A stretch of 64,000 nt of DNA from Halomonas stenophila (GTDB lineage Bacteria; Pseudomonadota; Gammaproteobacteria; Pseudomonadales; Halomonadaceae). Location: contig NZ_JACHXR010000015.1 of the NCBI RefSeq assembly GCF_014192275.1, positions 39,449 to 103,448 of the forward strand, read 5' to 3'. The position numbers and the translations under genes were made by a program. Below the pieces are notes generated by a model that did no database searches, had not been told where the DNA came from, and was given only the letters and a program-made list of their open reading frames with translations. Shown piece by piece: positions 7,888 through 16,708 of this stretch (within the stretch, counting starts at the first letter, position 1; every line of letters begins with the position of its first letter).

Positions 7888-8304
7888 TCAGCGCCCGTTG
7901 AGGGTGGCGAGGATCCGTCGGCCGCCGCCCTGGTCGCGATGTTCGCCGAGCCAGAGGCCCTGCCAGGTGCCGAGCGCCAGCCGGCCGCCGCGCACCGCCA
8001 GGGTCAACTGGGTGCCGAGTAGGCGCTCTCATATAACCCGTACGTCCGGCCCCTCTAACGTATGCCGGAAGTAGGGCAGGTCGCCGGGTACCAGGTCGCG
8101 CAGGAAGGCGTCCATGTCGTGGCGCACGTCGGGGTCGGCGTTCTCGTTGAGGGTCAGCGAGGCCGAGGTATGCAGCAGCTGCAGGTGCAGTAGGCCGACC
8201 TCCAGGTCGGCGAGCGCCGGCAGGGCGGCGGTGATCTCGTCGGTGATCAGGTGAAAGCCCCGGGCGCGGGGGGCGAGGCGGATCTCCTGTTGATGCCAGC
8301 TCAT
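7888..8304 (-). pseudogene. yjbQ: yjbQ/UPF0047-family gene broken by an in-frame TGA
   Basis: Read through, this frame gives a 138-residue YjbQ protein: SLTLNENADPDVRHDMDAFL in the first part and [20 protein letters not shown], then [20 protein letters not shown] in the second. Codon 92 is TGA (8029-8031). The normal family segment between GPD and LLGTQ contains a conserved DDMPAH; here it is replaced by DVRVI and the stop, two residues shorter. The patch around 8020-8065 is less GC-rich than the rest. The family has been linked to thiamin phosphate synthase-like activity. The truncated product would lack the catalytic histidine and C-terminal strands. Confidence 0.8.
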
Positions 8305-8402
8305 CGGTGGGTCTCCCTTGGTCGTCGGTTGCGGCCAGCATAAAGGGAGTATGAGCCCCTCGACACCCTGCCCGGGTGCCGAGGGACGGCGTGTCTGACC
8401 GA

Positions 8403-8430
8403 GACGGGCGCGGTGACAACCGCGCCCGTC
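8403..8430. terminator. Perfect hairpin downstream of the homogentisate operon
   Basis: GACGGGCGCGGT and ACCGCGCCCGTC make a perfect 12-bp stem with a GACA loop, 21 bases after the maiA stop codon (read on the minus strand). Confidence 0.6.
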
Positions 8431-8451
8431 ACGTCGTCTGGAGGTGGCGGT

Positions 8452-9096
8452 TCAGGTGGTGTCCGGCTGCGCCTCCGGGGCGGCCTGCTGGAAGGCCGGC
8501 AGCGCCCGGCAGCTGGCGACGATCCGCCTGATCGTCGGGTAGGCCGAGAGGTCGCAGTCGAAGCGCTCGGCATTGAAGACCTGGGGCACCAGGCAGATGT
8601 CCGCCAGGCTCGGCGTGTCGCCGTGGCAGAACTCGCCCGTGCCGGCCTCCCGGGTCAGCCTGGCCTCCAGGGCGGCGAAGCCTTCATGGATCCAGTGGTG
8701 GTACCAGGCCCGCTTGGCCGTATCGTCGACCTCGAGCTCGTGGACCAGGTACTTGAGCACGCGCAGGTTGTTGAGGGGATGGATCTCGCTGGCCACCAAC
8801 TGGGCCAGGGCGCGCACCCGGGCCCGCCCGGCGGCGTCCGCCGGCAGCAGGGCGGGGTCGGGATGGCGCTCCTCCAGGTACTCGCAGATCGCCAGCGACT
8901 GGGTCAGGCGCTGGCCATCGTCGGTCTCGAGCACCGGGACCAGGCCCTGAGGGTTGCGGTCCAGGAAGTCGTCGCCGCGCTGCTCGCCCTTGACCAGGTT
9001 GACCGGGGCCTGGTCATAGGCCAGGCCCTTGAGGTTCAGCGCGATGCGCACCCGGTAGGCGGCCGACGAGCGGAAGTAGCCATACAGCGTCGTCAT
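8452..9096 (-). CDS. maiA: Maleylacetoacetate isomerase (zeta-class GST)
   Basis: 214 residues from the ATG at 9096, with GGAGG upstream; the longer open frame belongs to the overlapping fah sequence and is ignored. The N-terminal thioredoxin-fold GST motif MTTLYGYFRSSAAYRVRIAL is the zeta-class signature, followed by NPQGLVPVLETDDG and QSLAICEYLEE. The enzyme isomerises maleylacetoacetate to fumarylacetoacetate with glutathione. It is the last gene of the operon, 19 bases after fah. Confidence 0.92.
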   Translation of the reverse strand: MTTLYGYFRSSAAYRVRIALNLKGLAYDQAPVNLVKGEQRGDDFLDRNPQGLVPVLETDDGQRLTQSLAICEYLEERHPDPALLPADAAGRARVRALAQLVASEIHPLNNLRVLKYLVHELEVDDTAKRAWYHHWIHEGFAALEARLTREAGTGEFCHGDTPSLADICLVPQVFNAERFDCDLSAYPTIRRIVASCRALPAFQQAAPEAQPDTT

Positions 9097-9115
9097 GGTT
9101 GCCTCCTCGGGGCCG

Positions 9116-10135
9116 TCACTGGGGATCGTACTGCACGACCTGCTGGTCGATGGCGCCGAAGAGGCTCTGGCCCTGGCGGTCGAACATCTCGATGCGCACG
9201 CGATCGCCGAAGCGCATGAAGGGCGTCTTCGCCTCGCCGTGGAGGATGGTTTCCACCATGCGCACCTCGGCCAGGCAGCTGTAGCCCACCCCGCCGTCGG
9301 CGACCGGCTTGCCGGGGCCGCCATCGGCGTCGGGGTTGGAGACCGTGCCGGAGCCGATGATGGCGCCGGCGCCCAGGCAGCGGGTCCTGGCCGCATGGGC
9401 CACCAGCTGCGGGAAGCTGAAGATCATGTCGGGGCCCGCCTCCGGCTCGCCGAACTTCTCGCCATTGAGGTGCACGGTGAGCGGCAGGTGGACCTTGCCG
9501 TCCTGCCAGGCGTCGCCCAGCTCGTCCGGCGTCACGCAGATCGGCGAGAAGGCGGAGGCCGGCTTGGCCTGGAAGAAGCCGAAGCCCTTGGCCAGCTCGC
9601 CCGGGATCAGGCCGCGCAGGCTGACGTCGTTGACCAGCATGACCAGCTTGATGTGCTCGGCGGCCTGCTCGGGGGTGACGGCCATGGGCACGTCGTCGGT
9701 GATCACCGCGATCTCGCCCTCGAAGTCGATGCCATGCGTCTCGCTGATCGCCTCGATGTCCTCGGTGGGCGCCAGGAACTTGTCGCCGCCGCCCTGGTAC
9801 ATCAGCGGATCGGTCCAGAAGGTCTCCGGCATCTCGGCATTGCGCGCCCGGCGCACCAGCTGCACATGGTTGAGGTAGGCCGAGCCATCGGCCCAGTGGT
9901 AGGTGCGCGGCAGCGGCGAGTGCAGGCTCGCCATGTCGAGATCGAAGGCGCCCTCGACATGGTCCTCGTTGAGCCGGGTGTAGAGGGCCTCCAGCTGTGG
10001 GCTGAGCTCGTCCCAGTTCTCGATGGCCTGCTGCAGGGTGAGGGCAATCTCGGTGGCGCGAACGGCGCGGCCGAGGTCGCGGGAGACCACGATCAGTTCG
10101 CCGTCACGACCGGTCTTGAGGGTAGCGAGTTTCAT
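9116..10135 (-). CDS. fahA: Fumarylacetoacetate hydrolase-family enzyme
   Basis: 339 residues, the length of the bacterial fumarylacetoacetase-like group. The FAH metal site is seen in HGIDFEGEIAVITDDVPM (acidic ligands) and later in AKGFGFFQAKPASAFSPICV, and GAGAIIGSGTVSN is the conserved catalytic-core strand-turn. It should split fumarylacetoacetate to fumarate and acetoacetate. It lies between hmgA (61 bases) and maiA (19 bases), which makes the tyrosine/homogentisate assignment firm. Confidence 0.9.
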   Translation of the reverse strand: MKLATLKTGRDGELIVVSRDLGRAVRATEIALTLQQAIENWDELSPQLEALYTRLNEDHVEGAFDLDMASLHSPLPRTYHWADGSAYLNHVQLVRRARNAEMPETFWTDPLMYQGGGDKFLAPTEDIEAISETHGIDFEGEIAVITDDVPMAVTPEQAAEHIKLVMLVNDVSLRGLIPGELAKGFGFFQAKPASAFSPICVTPDELGDAWQDGKVHLPLTVHLNGEKFGEPEAGPDMIFSFPQLVAHAARTRCLGAGAIIGSGTVSNPDADGGPGKPVADGGVGYSCLAEVRMVETILHGEAKTPFMRFGDRVRIEMFDRQGQSLFGAIDQQVVQYDPQ

Positions 10136-10196
10136 CGTCTCTTGATCCTTTCGTCAGGGGGCGAGGCCGTGGCGGCCCCGTCCGGAAGTCAGCGTT

Positions 10197-11507
10197 TCAG
10201 GGCTGGGTCGGGTCGAAGTGCGAGCGCAGCGTCGACCACACATCGACGTAGTCGCGCTGGCGGAAGTCGGCGTCCAGCGCGGTGCCGGTCGGGTGATAGA
10301 CATAGCGGCTCTCGAACATGAAGGCCAGGGTGTTGCCGAGATATTGCGGTGTCAGCTCCGCCGCGGCGGCCTTGTCGAAGGTCTCGGCATCCGGCCCATG
10401 GGGCGACATGCAGTTGTGCAGGCTGGCGCCCCCCGGCACGAAGCCCTCGGCCTTGGCATCGTAGGCGCCGTGGACCAGGCCCATGAACTCGCTCATCAGG
10501 TTGCGGTGGAACCAGGGCGGACGGAAGGTGTTCTCGGCCACCATCCAGCGCGGCGGGAAGATCACGAAGTCCAGGTTGGCCATGCCCGGGGTATCCGAGG
10601 CCGAGGTGAGCACCGTGAAGATCGACGGGTCCGGGTGGTCGAAGCTCACGGTGTTGATGGTGTTGAAGTTGGCAAGGTCGTACTTGTAGGGCGCGTAGTT
10701 GCCGTGCCAGGCCACCACGTCCAGCGGCGAGTGATCCAGGCGCGTCCGCCAGAAGCGGCCGGAGAACTTGGCCACCAGGGTGATGTCGCCCTGGCGGTCC
10801 TCGTAGGCTGCGACCGGGCTCAGGAAGTCCCGGGGGTTGGCCAGGCCGTTGGCGCCGATGGGACCCAGGCCCGGCAGTTCCAGGGGGCTGCCGTAGTTCT
10901 CGCAGACATAGCCCCGGGCCGCATCCACCCCGTCGCCGCGCCGCACCTGGAACTTGATGCCCCGCGGGATGACCGCGATCTCGCCATTGGCCACCTCCAG
11001 CTCGCCCAGCTCGGTGCGCAGCCGCAGGGTGCCCAGCTGGGGCACGATCAGCAGCTCCCCGTCCGCGTCGTAGAAGAAGCGCTCGGTCATGTCGGCGTTG
11101 AAGGCATAGACATGCACCCCGCAGCCCGACTGGGCGCCGGCGTCGCCGTTGACGGCGATGGTCAGCAGGCCGTCGACGAAGTCGGTGGGGGCCTCGGGCA
11201 GGGGGGCCGGGTCCCAGCGCATCTGGTTGGGGTCGGCGGCCGGCTCGGCCAGCGGCGCGGTGGCCACGCGCCGGTTGTCCAGCGGCTGATAGGCCCCCTG
11301 CACCACCGAGGGGCGGATGCGGTACAGCCAGCTGCGCAGGTTCTGCGGTCGCGGCGAGGTGAAAGCCGAGCCGGTCAGCTGTTCCGCATAGAGGCCATAG
11401 GCGCAGCGTTGGGGGGAGTTCTGACCCTTGGGCAAGGCATCGGGCAACGCCTCGGTGGCGAAGTGATTGCGAAAACCGCTTTGATACTCAAGGGTATCGG
11501 TGACCAT
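10197..11507 (-). CDS. hmgA: Homogentisate 1,2-dioxygenase
   Basis: 436 residues, the family length. N-terminal [19 protein letters not shown] is the hallmark opening. The C-terminal iron site region contains [20 protein letters not shown] (His and Glu ligands) and [19 protein letters not shown] (last His ligand). The enzyme opens the homogentisate ring with O2 to give maleylacetoacetate, the substrate of maiA. It is the first gene of the operon; GGAG lies just upstream. The divergent MarR gene is the obvious regulator. Confidence 0.97.
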   Translation of the reverse strand: MVTDTLEYQSGFRNHFATEALPDALPKGQNSPQRCAYGLYAEQLTGSAFTSPRPQNLRSWLYRIRPSVVQGAYQPLDNRRVATAPLAEPAADPNQMRWDPAPLPEAPTDFVDGLLTIAVNGDAGAQSGCGVHVYAFNADMTERFFYDADGELLIVPQLGTLRLRTELGELEVANGEIAVIPRGIKFQVRRGDGVDAARGYVCENYGSPLELPGLGPIGANGLANPRDFLSPVAAYEDRQGDITLVAKFSGRFWRTRLDHSPLDVVAWHGNYAPYKYDLANFNTINTVSFDHPDPSIFTVLTSASDTPGMANLDFVIFPPRWMVAENTFRPPWFHRNLMSEFMGLVHGAYDAKAEGFVPGGASLHNCMSPHGPDAETFDKAAAAELTPQYLGNTLAFMFESRYVYHPTGTALDADFRQRDYVDVWSTLRSHFDPTQP

Positions 11508-11934
11508 CTCGGACTCCTCTGGAAATCGGCGCTGTTCCTGTTGGCCTGTCGGGCCTGGCGATTCGGCGGCCTCGGCCTCGGCCGGGACGCCGAATGCCGG
11601 GTCAGGCGGTCGACGGCGGTGCCCCTGACCGTGGGCATCTGGGCCCTGGGCCTTCCCGGTCGGCGTGGCCCACTGGCGGCAATATAGTTTCTTGTGAAAC
11701 CATTTGTCCAGAGGGGCGGCGTGCTTCCTGCCGGGAAATACGGCAGGCGGGTATGGTAGAGTAGGAAAAACAACTGGTTATCCAGGGTATAGACCTAAGT
11801 CTGATGCATGATTGTCCGCTTTTTGGTTGAAGATGAGACTGGTTGGGGTGGATCGGCGGGGCCAGGGGCTGGCGGGTGTCGGCCCTGCCCGCTGTCGTAC
11901 TCTTCCCGGCGACACGACTTTACGAGGAGGGCCC
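11508..11934. promoter_or_regulatory. Divergent promoter region between hmgA and marR with candidate operator
   Basis: 427 bases. GTTTCTTGTGAAAC (11687-11700) is a perfect 5-bp inverted repeat with a 4-base spacer, of the kind bound by MarR dimers, and lies in a locally AT-richer stretch (11680-11800) that should contain both promoters. The part closest to hmgA (11520-11640) is GC-rich with no gene. Confidence 0.5.
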
Positions 11935-12462
11935 ATGGAGGTAGACGAGCGATCAAGCGGTGAGCATGGGGCCTCCGCGGGCGAGGAGGGGGATGCCGGA
12001 TCCGGCTCCCTGCCCCGTGCGGAGCTGGATCTGTCCCAGTTCCTGCCCTATCGGCTCAACCGGCTGGCCGATCGCATCAGCGACGAGCTGGAGCGCATGT
12101 ACGCCGAGCGCTACGACATCAATGTCGCCCAGTGGCGGGTGCTGGCCTGGCTCAGCCATTGCGACGAGCTGACCGCGAAGAAGATCTGCGGCTACACGAA
12201 CATGGACAAGGCACGCGTCTCCCGCGCCGTCCAGGCGCTGGAGGATCGCGGCCTGATCCATCGGGAGCCGTCGGTCCACGACCAGCGCGTCCATGACCTG
12301 CACCTGACCCCGGCGGGCGAGGAGCTGCTCGCGAGCCTGGTCCCCGATGCGCAGGCCTGGGAGGCCGAACTGGTGGCCACCCTGAGCGTTGGCGAGTATC
12401 GCGACCTGTTCAATGCCATGGGCAAGCTGGAGCGGCAGCTGGAGCGGATCGGCCGGCGTTAG
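11935..12462 (+). CDS. MarR-family regulator, probable controller of the homogentisate operon
   Basis: 175 residues from the ATG at 11935, chosen because GAGGAGGG lies 6 bases upstream; the frame opens earlier at 11812 without conserved sequence. The winged helix is present: WLSHCDELTAKKICGYTNMD, then KARVSRAVQALEDRGLIHRE and the wing HDQRVHDLHLTPAGEEL. Divergent placement from hmgA and the family habit of repressing aromatic catabolism suggest it represses hmgA-fah-maiA until homogentisate or a related acid is present. The first 30 residues are acidic and poorly conserved. Confidence 0.85.
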   Translation: MEVDERSSGEHGASAGEEGDAGSGSLPRAELDLSQFLPYRLNRLADRISDELERMYAERYDINVAQWRVLAWLSHCDELTAKKICGYTNMDKARVSRAVQALEDRGLIHREPSVHDQRVHDLHLTPAGEELLASLVPDAQAWEAELVATLSVGEYRDLFNAMGKLERQLERIGRR

Positions 12463-12495
12463 CCCTTCGCCTCGCCGTACCCCGTCCCCCTCTCC

Positions 12496-12519
12496 GACAC
12501 CCGGCCTGCGCCGGGTGTC
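12496..12519. terminator. Hairpin between convergent marR and dehydratase genes
   Basis: GACACCCGGC and GCCGGGTGTC form a perfect 10-bp stem with a CTGC loop, 33 bases after the marR stop and 50 bases after the dehydratase stop on the other strand. Confidence 0.6.
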
Positions 12520-12569
12520 CTCGCTGTGGCGCTGCGTGATGCTTGGCGGCAGTGCCCGCGATCTCACTA

Positions 12570-13520
12570 TCAGGTGAAGTCGCGCAGCTCGTCGGGGCCG
12601 AGGTTGGCGCCGGTGATCACCACCACCAGATCGCCGTCCGGCGGCAGGTCGGGCCCGTGCCTGGCCAGCAGGGCGGCGACCCCCACGGCGGCGCCGGGCT
12701 CGACCACCAACTTGGCGCCGTAGAGCAGGTGGTGCATGGCGCGCGCGAGGTCGGCCTCGCCGACCTGGGCCAGGGCGGCCACATGGGCCCGGCACAGCGG
12801 GTAGGTGTGCTCGCCGACGATGGCCGCGGCGAGGCTCTTGGCGGCGGTCTCGACCCGGTCGAGCCGGGTCGGGCCGCCCTCGGCCCAGGCATGGGCCATG
12901 CTGGCCGCGCCGATGGGCTCCACGCCGATGAGGCGCAGCGACGGCCGCAGGGCCGCGGTGGCCACCCCGATCCCCGAGATCAGCCCGCCGCCGCCGATGG
13001 GGCAGAGCACGGCACTGGCCTCGGGGGCCTGGTCGAGCAGCTCCAGGCCGACGCTGCCCTGGCCGGCGATGATGCGCTCGTCGTCGTAGGGGTGCACCAG
13101 GGTCAGGCCGCGCTCGTCCACCAGCCGGTGCATGAGCGCCCAGGCGGCGTTGATGTCGCCGTGGAGGATCACCTCGGCGCCCAGCTCGCGGCTGCCGGCG
13201 ACCTTGAAGGCGCTGGCGTCCTCGGGCATGACGATGGTCACCGGCACCCCGGCCTGGCGGGCAGCCCAGGCCAGCCCCAGGGCATGGTTGCCGGCCGAGA
13301 CCGCCCCCAGGCCGCCGGCCAGCTCGTCGGGGCTCGCGGTGCGCAGCCAGTTCAGCGCCCCGCGAGCCTTGAAGGAGCCGGTGCGCTGCAGCGACTCGGC
13401 CTTGAGCCAGACCCGCCGGCCGAGGCGCTCGGAGAGGCCATGGTCCGGCACCAGGGGCGTGACGGGCAGGGTGTCGCCCAGGCGCGCCCGGGCCTCGCGA
13501 AGGGTGGCGATATCGAGCAT
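12570..13520 (-). CDS. PLP-dependent serine/threonine dehydratase-like enzyme
   Basis: 316 residues, a catalytic domain without the C-terminal ACT regulatory part of biosynthetic IlvA. The PLP lysine lies in ESLQRTGSFKARGALNWL; the phosphate-binding glycine loop is CPIGGGGLISGIG; SAGNHALGLAWAARQ is the substrate loop. It probably deaminates serine, threonine or a hydroxy-aspartate analogue. It is 17 bases downstream of the solute-binding protein gene, so the two may be co-transcribed, which could mean the ligand and substrate are related. Confidence 0.83.
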   Translation of the reverse strand: MLDIATLREARARLGDTLPVTPLVPDHGLSERLGRRVWLKAESLQRTGSFKARGALNWLRTASPDELAGGLGAVSAGNHALGLAWAARQAGVPVTIVMPEDASAFKVAGSRELGAEVILHGDINAAWALMHRLVDERGLTLVHPYDDERIIAGQGSVGLELLDQAPEASAVLCPIGGGGLISGIGVATAALRPSLRLIGVEPIGAASMAHAWAEGGPTRLDRVETAAKSLAAAIVGEHTYPLCRAHVAALAQVGEADLARAMHHLLYGAKLVVEPGAAVGVAALLARHGPDLPPDGDLVVVITGANLGPDELRDFT

Positions 13521-13537
13521 GGGGTCTCCTGTGAGGG

Positions 13538-14653
13538 TCAGTCGTCGGGCGGCGTCTCGTCGGCGTCGGGGAACAGGGCCGCGCGGAAGTAGTCGCCGAT
13601 GCGCTCCCGGGTCCGGGCATACCAGGCCTCATCCTTGGTCACCGACCGCTCGGCGTTGAGCGGATGGGTGGGGATATGCAGGCGCATGTCGATGCCGCTG
13701 TCCGCGTGGGTGGTGATGCGCAGGGCGGCGCTGTGCCGCGAGGGCCCGTAGGGAATATAGCGGGTCAGCGCCGCCTGGCGCTCGGTGGCGGTAGCGAAGC
13801 GGATGAAGGCCCGGGCCGCCTCGGGATGCGGCGCCTGGCGCGGGATCGCCCATACCTCGTGCTCCTGGACCTGGCCGTCCCAGAGGATGTCGATGGGCAC
13901 GTCGCGGTTGACCATGGCATCGAAGAAGCGGCCGTTGTAGCCCGAGGCCATCACCACCTCGCCCTCGGCCAGCAGCTCGGGTGGGGTGCTGCCGGCCGCC
14001 CACCAGCGCAGGTCCTCGAGGCCGGCCAGGCGCTCCAGGGCCAGCGACAGTCCGCGCCGGGTGCTGAGCAGCCGGTAGAGCTCCTCGCGGGGCACGTCGT
14101 AGGACAGCATGGCCCATTCCAGGTTGACCGAGGGGGTGCGCTGCAGGGCCCGCGGGCCGGGGAAGCGCCGCTGGTCGAAGAGATCGGCGATCCGCGTGGG
14201 CCGCCGGCCGGGGAAAGCGTCGCGGCGATAGGCCACCACGGTGGCGAACACCGAGTGGGTGATGCTGCAGGGGCCGAAGGCGCCGTCGATGAAGTCGCGC
14301 TCGGCCGGGGTGCCATCCGGTGCCGGCTCGGCCAGCGACGTCGACAGCGGAACGAGCAGCCCCTCGCGGCAGGCCGCCATGGCCTCGCTGCGGGTCATGT
14401 CCATCACGTCCCAGGGCACCTCGCCCGTGGCCACGGCCCGGCGCAGGTCGGCGAGCCCGCCATCGTAGCGGGCCACGTTGACCGGGGTGCCGGTGGCCGC
14501 GGTGAAGGGCGCGAAGAGGGCGCGCTGCTGGGCGCGCTCGTAGGCGCCCCCCCAGCTCAGCACGGTGATGCCCTCGGCGGCGGCGGCGGCCGGCAAGGCC
14601 GCCCAGAGCCCCAGTGCCAGGGCGCACGCCCGGCAGAGGCCGCTAGCCCGCAC
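13538..14653 (-). CDS. Periplasmic solute-binding protein, PotD/spermidine-putrescine type
   Basis: 371 residues with a signal peptide (ACALALGLWAALPAAAAA, about 9-26). The mature protein starts GITVLSWGGAYERAQQRALF, the common opening of the polyamine/iron class of binding proteins, and has VMASGYNGRFFDAMVNRDVP and EVWAIPRQAPHPEAARAFIR. No permease or ATPase genes are adjacent, so it either serves a transporter elsewhere or is an orphan. Its start codon overlaps the end of the ClC gene by 11 bases, suggesting translational coupling. Confidence 0.82.
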   Translation of the reverse strand: MRASGLCRACALALGLWAALPAAAAAEGITVLSWGGAYERAQQRALFAPFTAATGTPVNVARYDGGLADLRRAVATGEVPWDVMDMTRSEAMAACREGLLVPLSTSLAEPAPDGTPAERDFIDGAFGPCSITHSVFATVVAYRRDAFPGRRPTRIADLFDQRRFPGPRALQRTPSVNLEWAMLSYDVPREELYRLLSTRRGLSLALERLAGLEDLRWWAAGSTPPELLAEGEVVMASGYNGRFFDAMVNRDVPIDILWDGQVQEHEVWAIPRQAPHPEAARAFIRFATATERQAALTRYIPYGPSRHSAALRITTHADSGIDMRLHIPTHPLNAERSVTKDEAWYARTRERIGDYFRAALFPDADETPPDD

Positions 14654-16397
14654 CGTGTTCCTCCCGCCGCAGCTCGTCGCTGTAGCGCAGGAAGGCCCGG
14701 GCGATGCTCGCCTCGAAGACCACGCCCAGGAAGGTGTCGTCGTCGTCCACCACCGCGATGGCCTCGCCGGTCATCTCCTGCAGCTGGCGCATCGCCGTCC
14801 ACACCGAGGTCTGCGGGCCGAGCACCGGGCGCGGTGTCTGCGGGCAGTCGTCCACCGTGCGCGCCTCCTCGCCCTGTTCGCGGATCACCTCCAGGTCGGC
14901 CAGGGTCACGCTGCCCCGGTAGCGGCCCTCGGCGTCGACCAGGTAGGCCTCGCCGTGGCCGGCCCGGCCCAGCCGAGCCACGGCCTCGGCCACGCTGGCA
15001 TCGGGGCGCAGGGTCACGCCCTCCTGGCTCATCAGCTGCTCGAGCCGGGCGTCCTCGAGCACGGCGCGGCTGCGCCCCGAGGAGAGGTCGAGCCCGCGCC
15101 CGGCCAACTGGATGTCGAACAGCGAGCGACCGAACAGCTGGGCGGCGATGGGGCTCGCCAGGGTCACGCTGGCCAGGGCCGCGGTGGTCAGGGCATAGCT
15201 GCCGGTGAGCTCGAAGACGATCAGCAGGCTGGTCAGGGGGGCACCGATCACCGGCGCGGTCACCGCCACCATGCCGCAGACGGCGTAGAAGACGAAGGTG
15301 TCCTGGGCGCCGCCGGCCGCGGCCACCAGGGTGCCGCACAGCGCACCGAACAGGGTGCCGATCACCAGCGCCGGGCTGAACACCCCGCCACCGAAGCCCA
15401 TCCCCAGGCACAGCGCCGTGGCCGCCAGCTTGAGCACCAGCACCACGCCCAACTCGAAGCCGCCGAAGGCCCCGGCGATGGTGGCGAAGCGCAGGGTCTC
15501 CTGGCCCATGCCCAGGATGTCGGGGACCCACAGCGCGACCACGCCGAGCATGGCCCCGGCCAGCGCCGGGCGCAGCGGGGGCGCCAAAGGCAGGCGCCCG
15601 GCGAGGCGGCCCACGGCCAGGATGCTGCGCATGTAGGCGCCGGCCACCAGGGCGCCGAGGCCGCCGATGGCGAGGAAGACGGCGAACTCCCAGGGCCGGG
15701 GCAGGGCGGGTTCGGCCACGTGGAAGAGGGCCCCGCGGGCCAGCACGTTGGTGGCGATCACGTGGCCGACCAGGGCCGCCGCGGCCACCGGGGCGAAGGC
15801 GCGCAGGGCATAGTGGCGCAGCACCACCTCGTGGGCGAAGACGATGCCCGCCAGGGGCGCGTTGAAGGCGGTGGCGATGGCCGCCGCGACGCCGCAGGCG
15901 ATGGTGATGTTGTCCTCCGAGCGGCCCAGGCGCAGCAGCCGCGCCGCCGCCGAGCCGAGGCTCGCGCCCATGTGCACCAGCGGGCCGTACTGGCCCACCG
16001 AGGCCCCGGCGCCCAGGGAGACCAGCCCGGAGAGCGCCGAGAGCACCCCGGCCCGGGCGGGCAGCCGGCCGCGCCGGGTCTGGACCGCGGCGATCACGTC
16101 GGCGGGGGTATGGGGGCGACGCTCGGGAATGGCCCGGTGCAGCTGGCCGACCACCAGGCCGCCCAGGGCCGGCACCAGCACGGTGGCCACGACGAGCCAC
16201 TCGGGGTGGGCGAACATCATGCGCCCGCGGGGCGAGATCAGCAGCAGGTCGTTGAGCCACAGCACGGCGGCCACGAACCCCACGGCCGCCAGTGCCGCCA
16301 GGCCGCCGATGAGGGCGCCCAGCAGCACCAGGCCCAGGAAGCGAATGACGCCCCCCGGACCCTGCACCGCGCGGTCCCCTGCCTGTGGCATGCCCAT
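14643..16397 (-). CDS. ClC-family chloride channel/transporter with C-terminal CBS pair; gating Glu replaced
   Basis: 584 residues from the ATG at 16397; a GTG at 16505 in frame is an alternative. About ten membrane spans are followed by two CBS domains (about 440-580: LEQLMSQEGVTLRPDASVAE and SVWTAMRQLQEMTGEAIAVV). The chloride pore motif MGFGGGVFSPALVIG is intact. The motif that is normally G(K/R)EGP is here SVGQYGPLVHMG, so the external gating glutamate is replaced by Tyr at about residue 137. In characterised proteins that change converts H+-coupled exchange to a passive channel. The first gene of a probable operon with the solute-binding protein. Confidence 0.85.
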   Translation of the reverse strand: MGMPQAGDRAVQGPGGVIRFLGLVLLGALIGGLAALAAVGFVAAVLWLNDLLLISPRGRMMFAHPEWLVVATVLVPALGGLVVGQLHRAIPERRPHTPADVIAAVQTRRGRLPARAGVLSALSGLVSLGAGASVGQYGPLVHMGASLGSAAARLLRLGRSEDNITIACGVAAAIATAFNAPLAGIVFAHEVVLRHYALRAFAPVAAAALVGHVIATNVLARGALFHVAEPALPRPWEFAVFLAIGGLGALVAGAYMRSILAVGRLAGRLPLAPPLRPALAGAMLGVVALWVPDILGMGQETLRFATIAGAFGGFELGVVLVLKLAATALCLGMGFGGGVFSPALVIGTLFGALCGTLVAAAGGAQDTFVFYAVCGMVAVTAPVIGAPLTSLLIVFELTGSYALTTAALASVTLASPIAAQLFGRSLFDIQLAGRGLDLSSGRSRAVLEDARLEQLMSQEGVTLRPDASVAEAVARLGRAGHGEAYLVDAEGRYRGSVTLADLEVIREQGEEARTVDDCPQTPRPVLGPQTSVWTAMRQLQEMTGEAIAVVDDDDTFLGVVFEASIARAFLRYSDELRREEHGAG

Positions 16398-16533
16398 GTT
16401 CAAGGTGTAGGTGCGGCGGGGAGCGCCTGCAAGAATAGCGGCACAGGGAGGTGCCGCCGCCGGCCGCCAGGCCGGCGCGAGCCCGTGCCACACCAGCAGA
16501 TTCACGCATCTGCGCCAGTGTGGCGCGGGCGAT

Positions 16534-16564
16534 AATCCAATAGGTCAGGACGACCTATTGGATT
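16534..16564. promoter_or_regulatory. Perfect 13-bp inverted repeat upstream of the ClC gene
   Basis: AATCCAATAGGTC, a 5-base spacer (AGGAC), then GACCTATTGGATT. The arms match at every base. It lies about 135 bases upstream of the chosen ClC start in an AT-rich island between two genes. Either an operator for a dimeric regulator or a transcript hairpin; no T run follows on either strand. Confidence 0.55.
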
Positions 16565-16576
16565 GCCAGGTTAATA

Positions 16577-16597
16577 GCGGGGCACGAAATGCCCCGC
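16577..16597. terminator. Short GC hairpin
   Basis: GCGGGGC and GCCCCGC with an ACGAAAT loop. On the minus strand it is followed by TATTAACC. It may end transcripts coming from the MocR gene, which stops at 16709. A short in-frame tail ending at 16606 on the minus strand (IHRIGATSLD then stop) lies between and could be a gene remnant, but it cannot be assigned. Confidence 0.45.
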
Positions 16598-16708
16598 GGG
16601 CGGGATCAGTCCAGCGAGGTGGCGCCGATGCGGTGGATGCTCAGGTCGGCGCCGGCGCACCGTCGTGGTGCCGGCCGGCGCCATTGTGCACGCTTCGCGG
16701 ACAGGCCC

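Noticed and set aside
14565..16535. Long plus-strand open frame opposite the ClC gene
   Set aside because: No recognisable domain, His/Gly/Gln-rich shadow; the minus strand encodes an unmistakable ClC protein.
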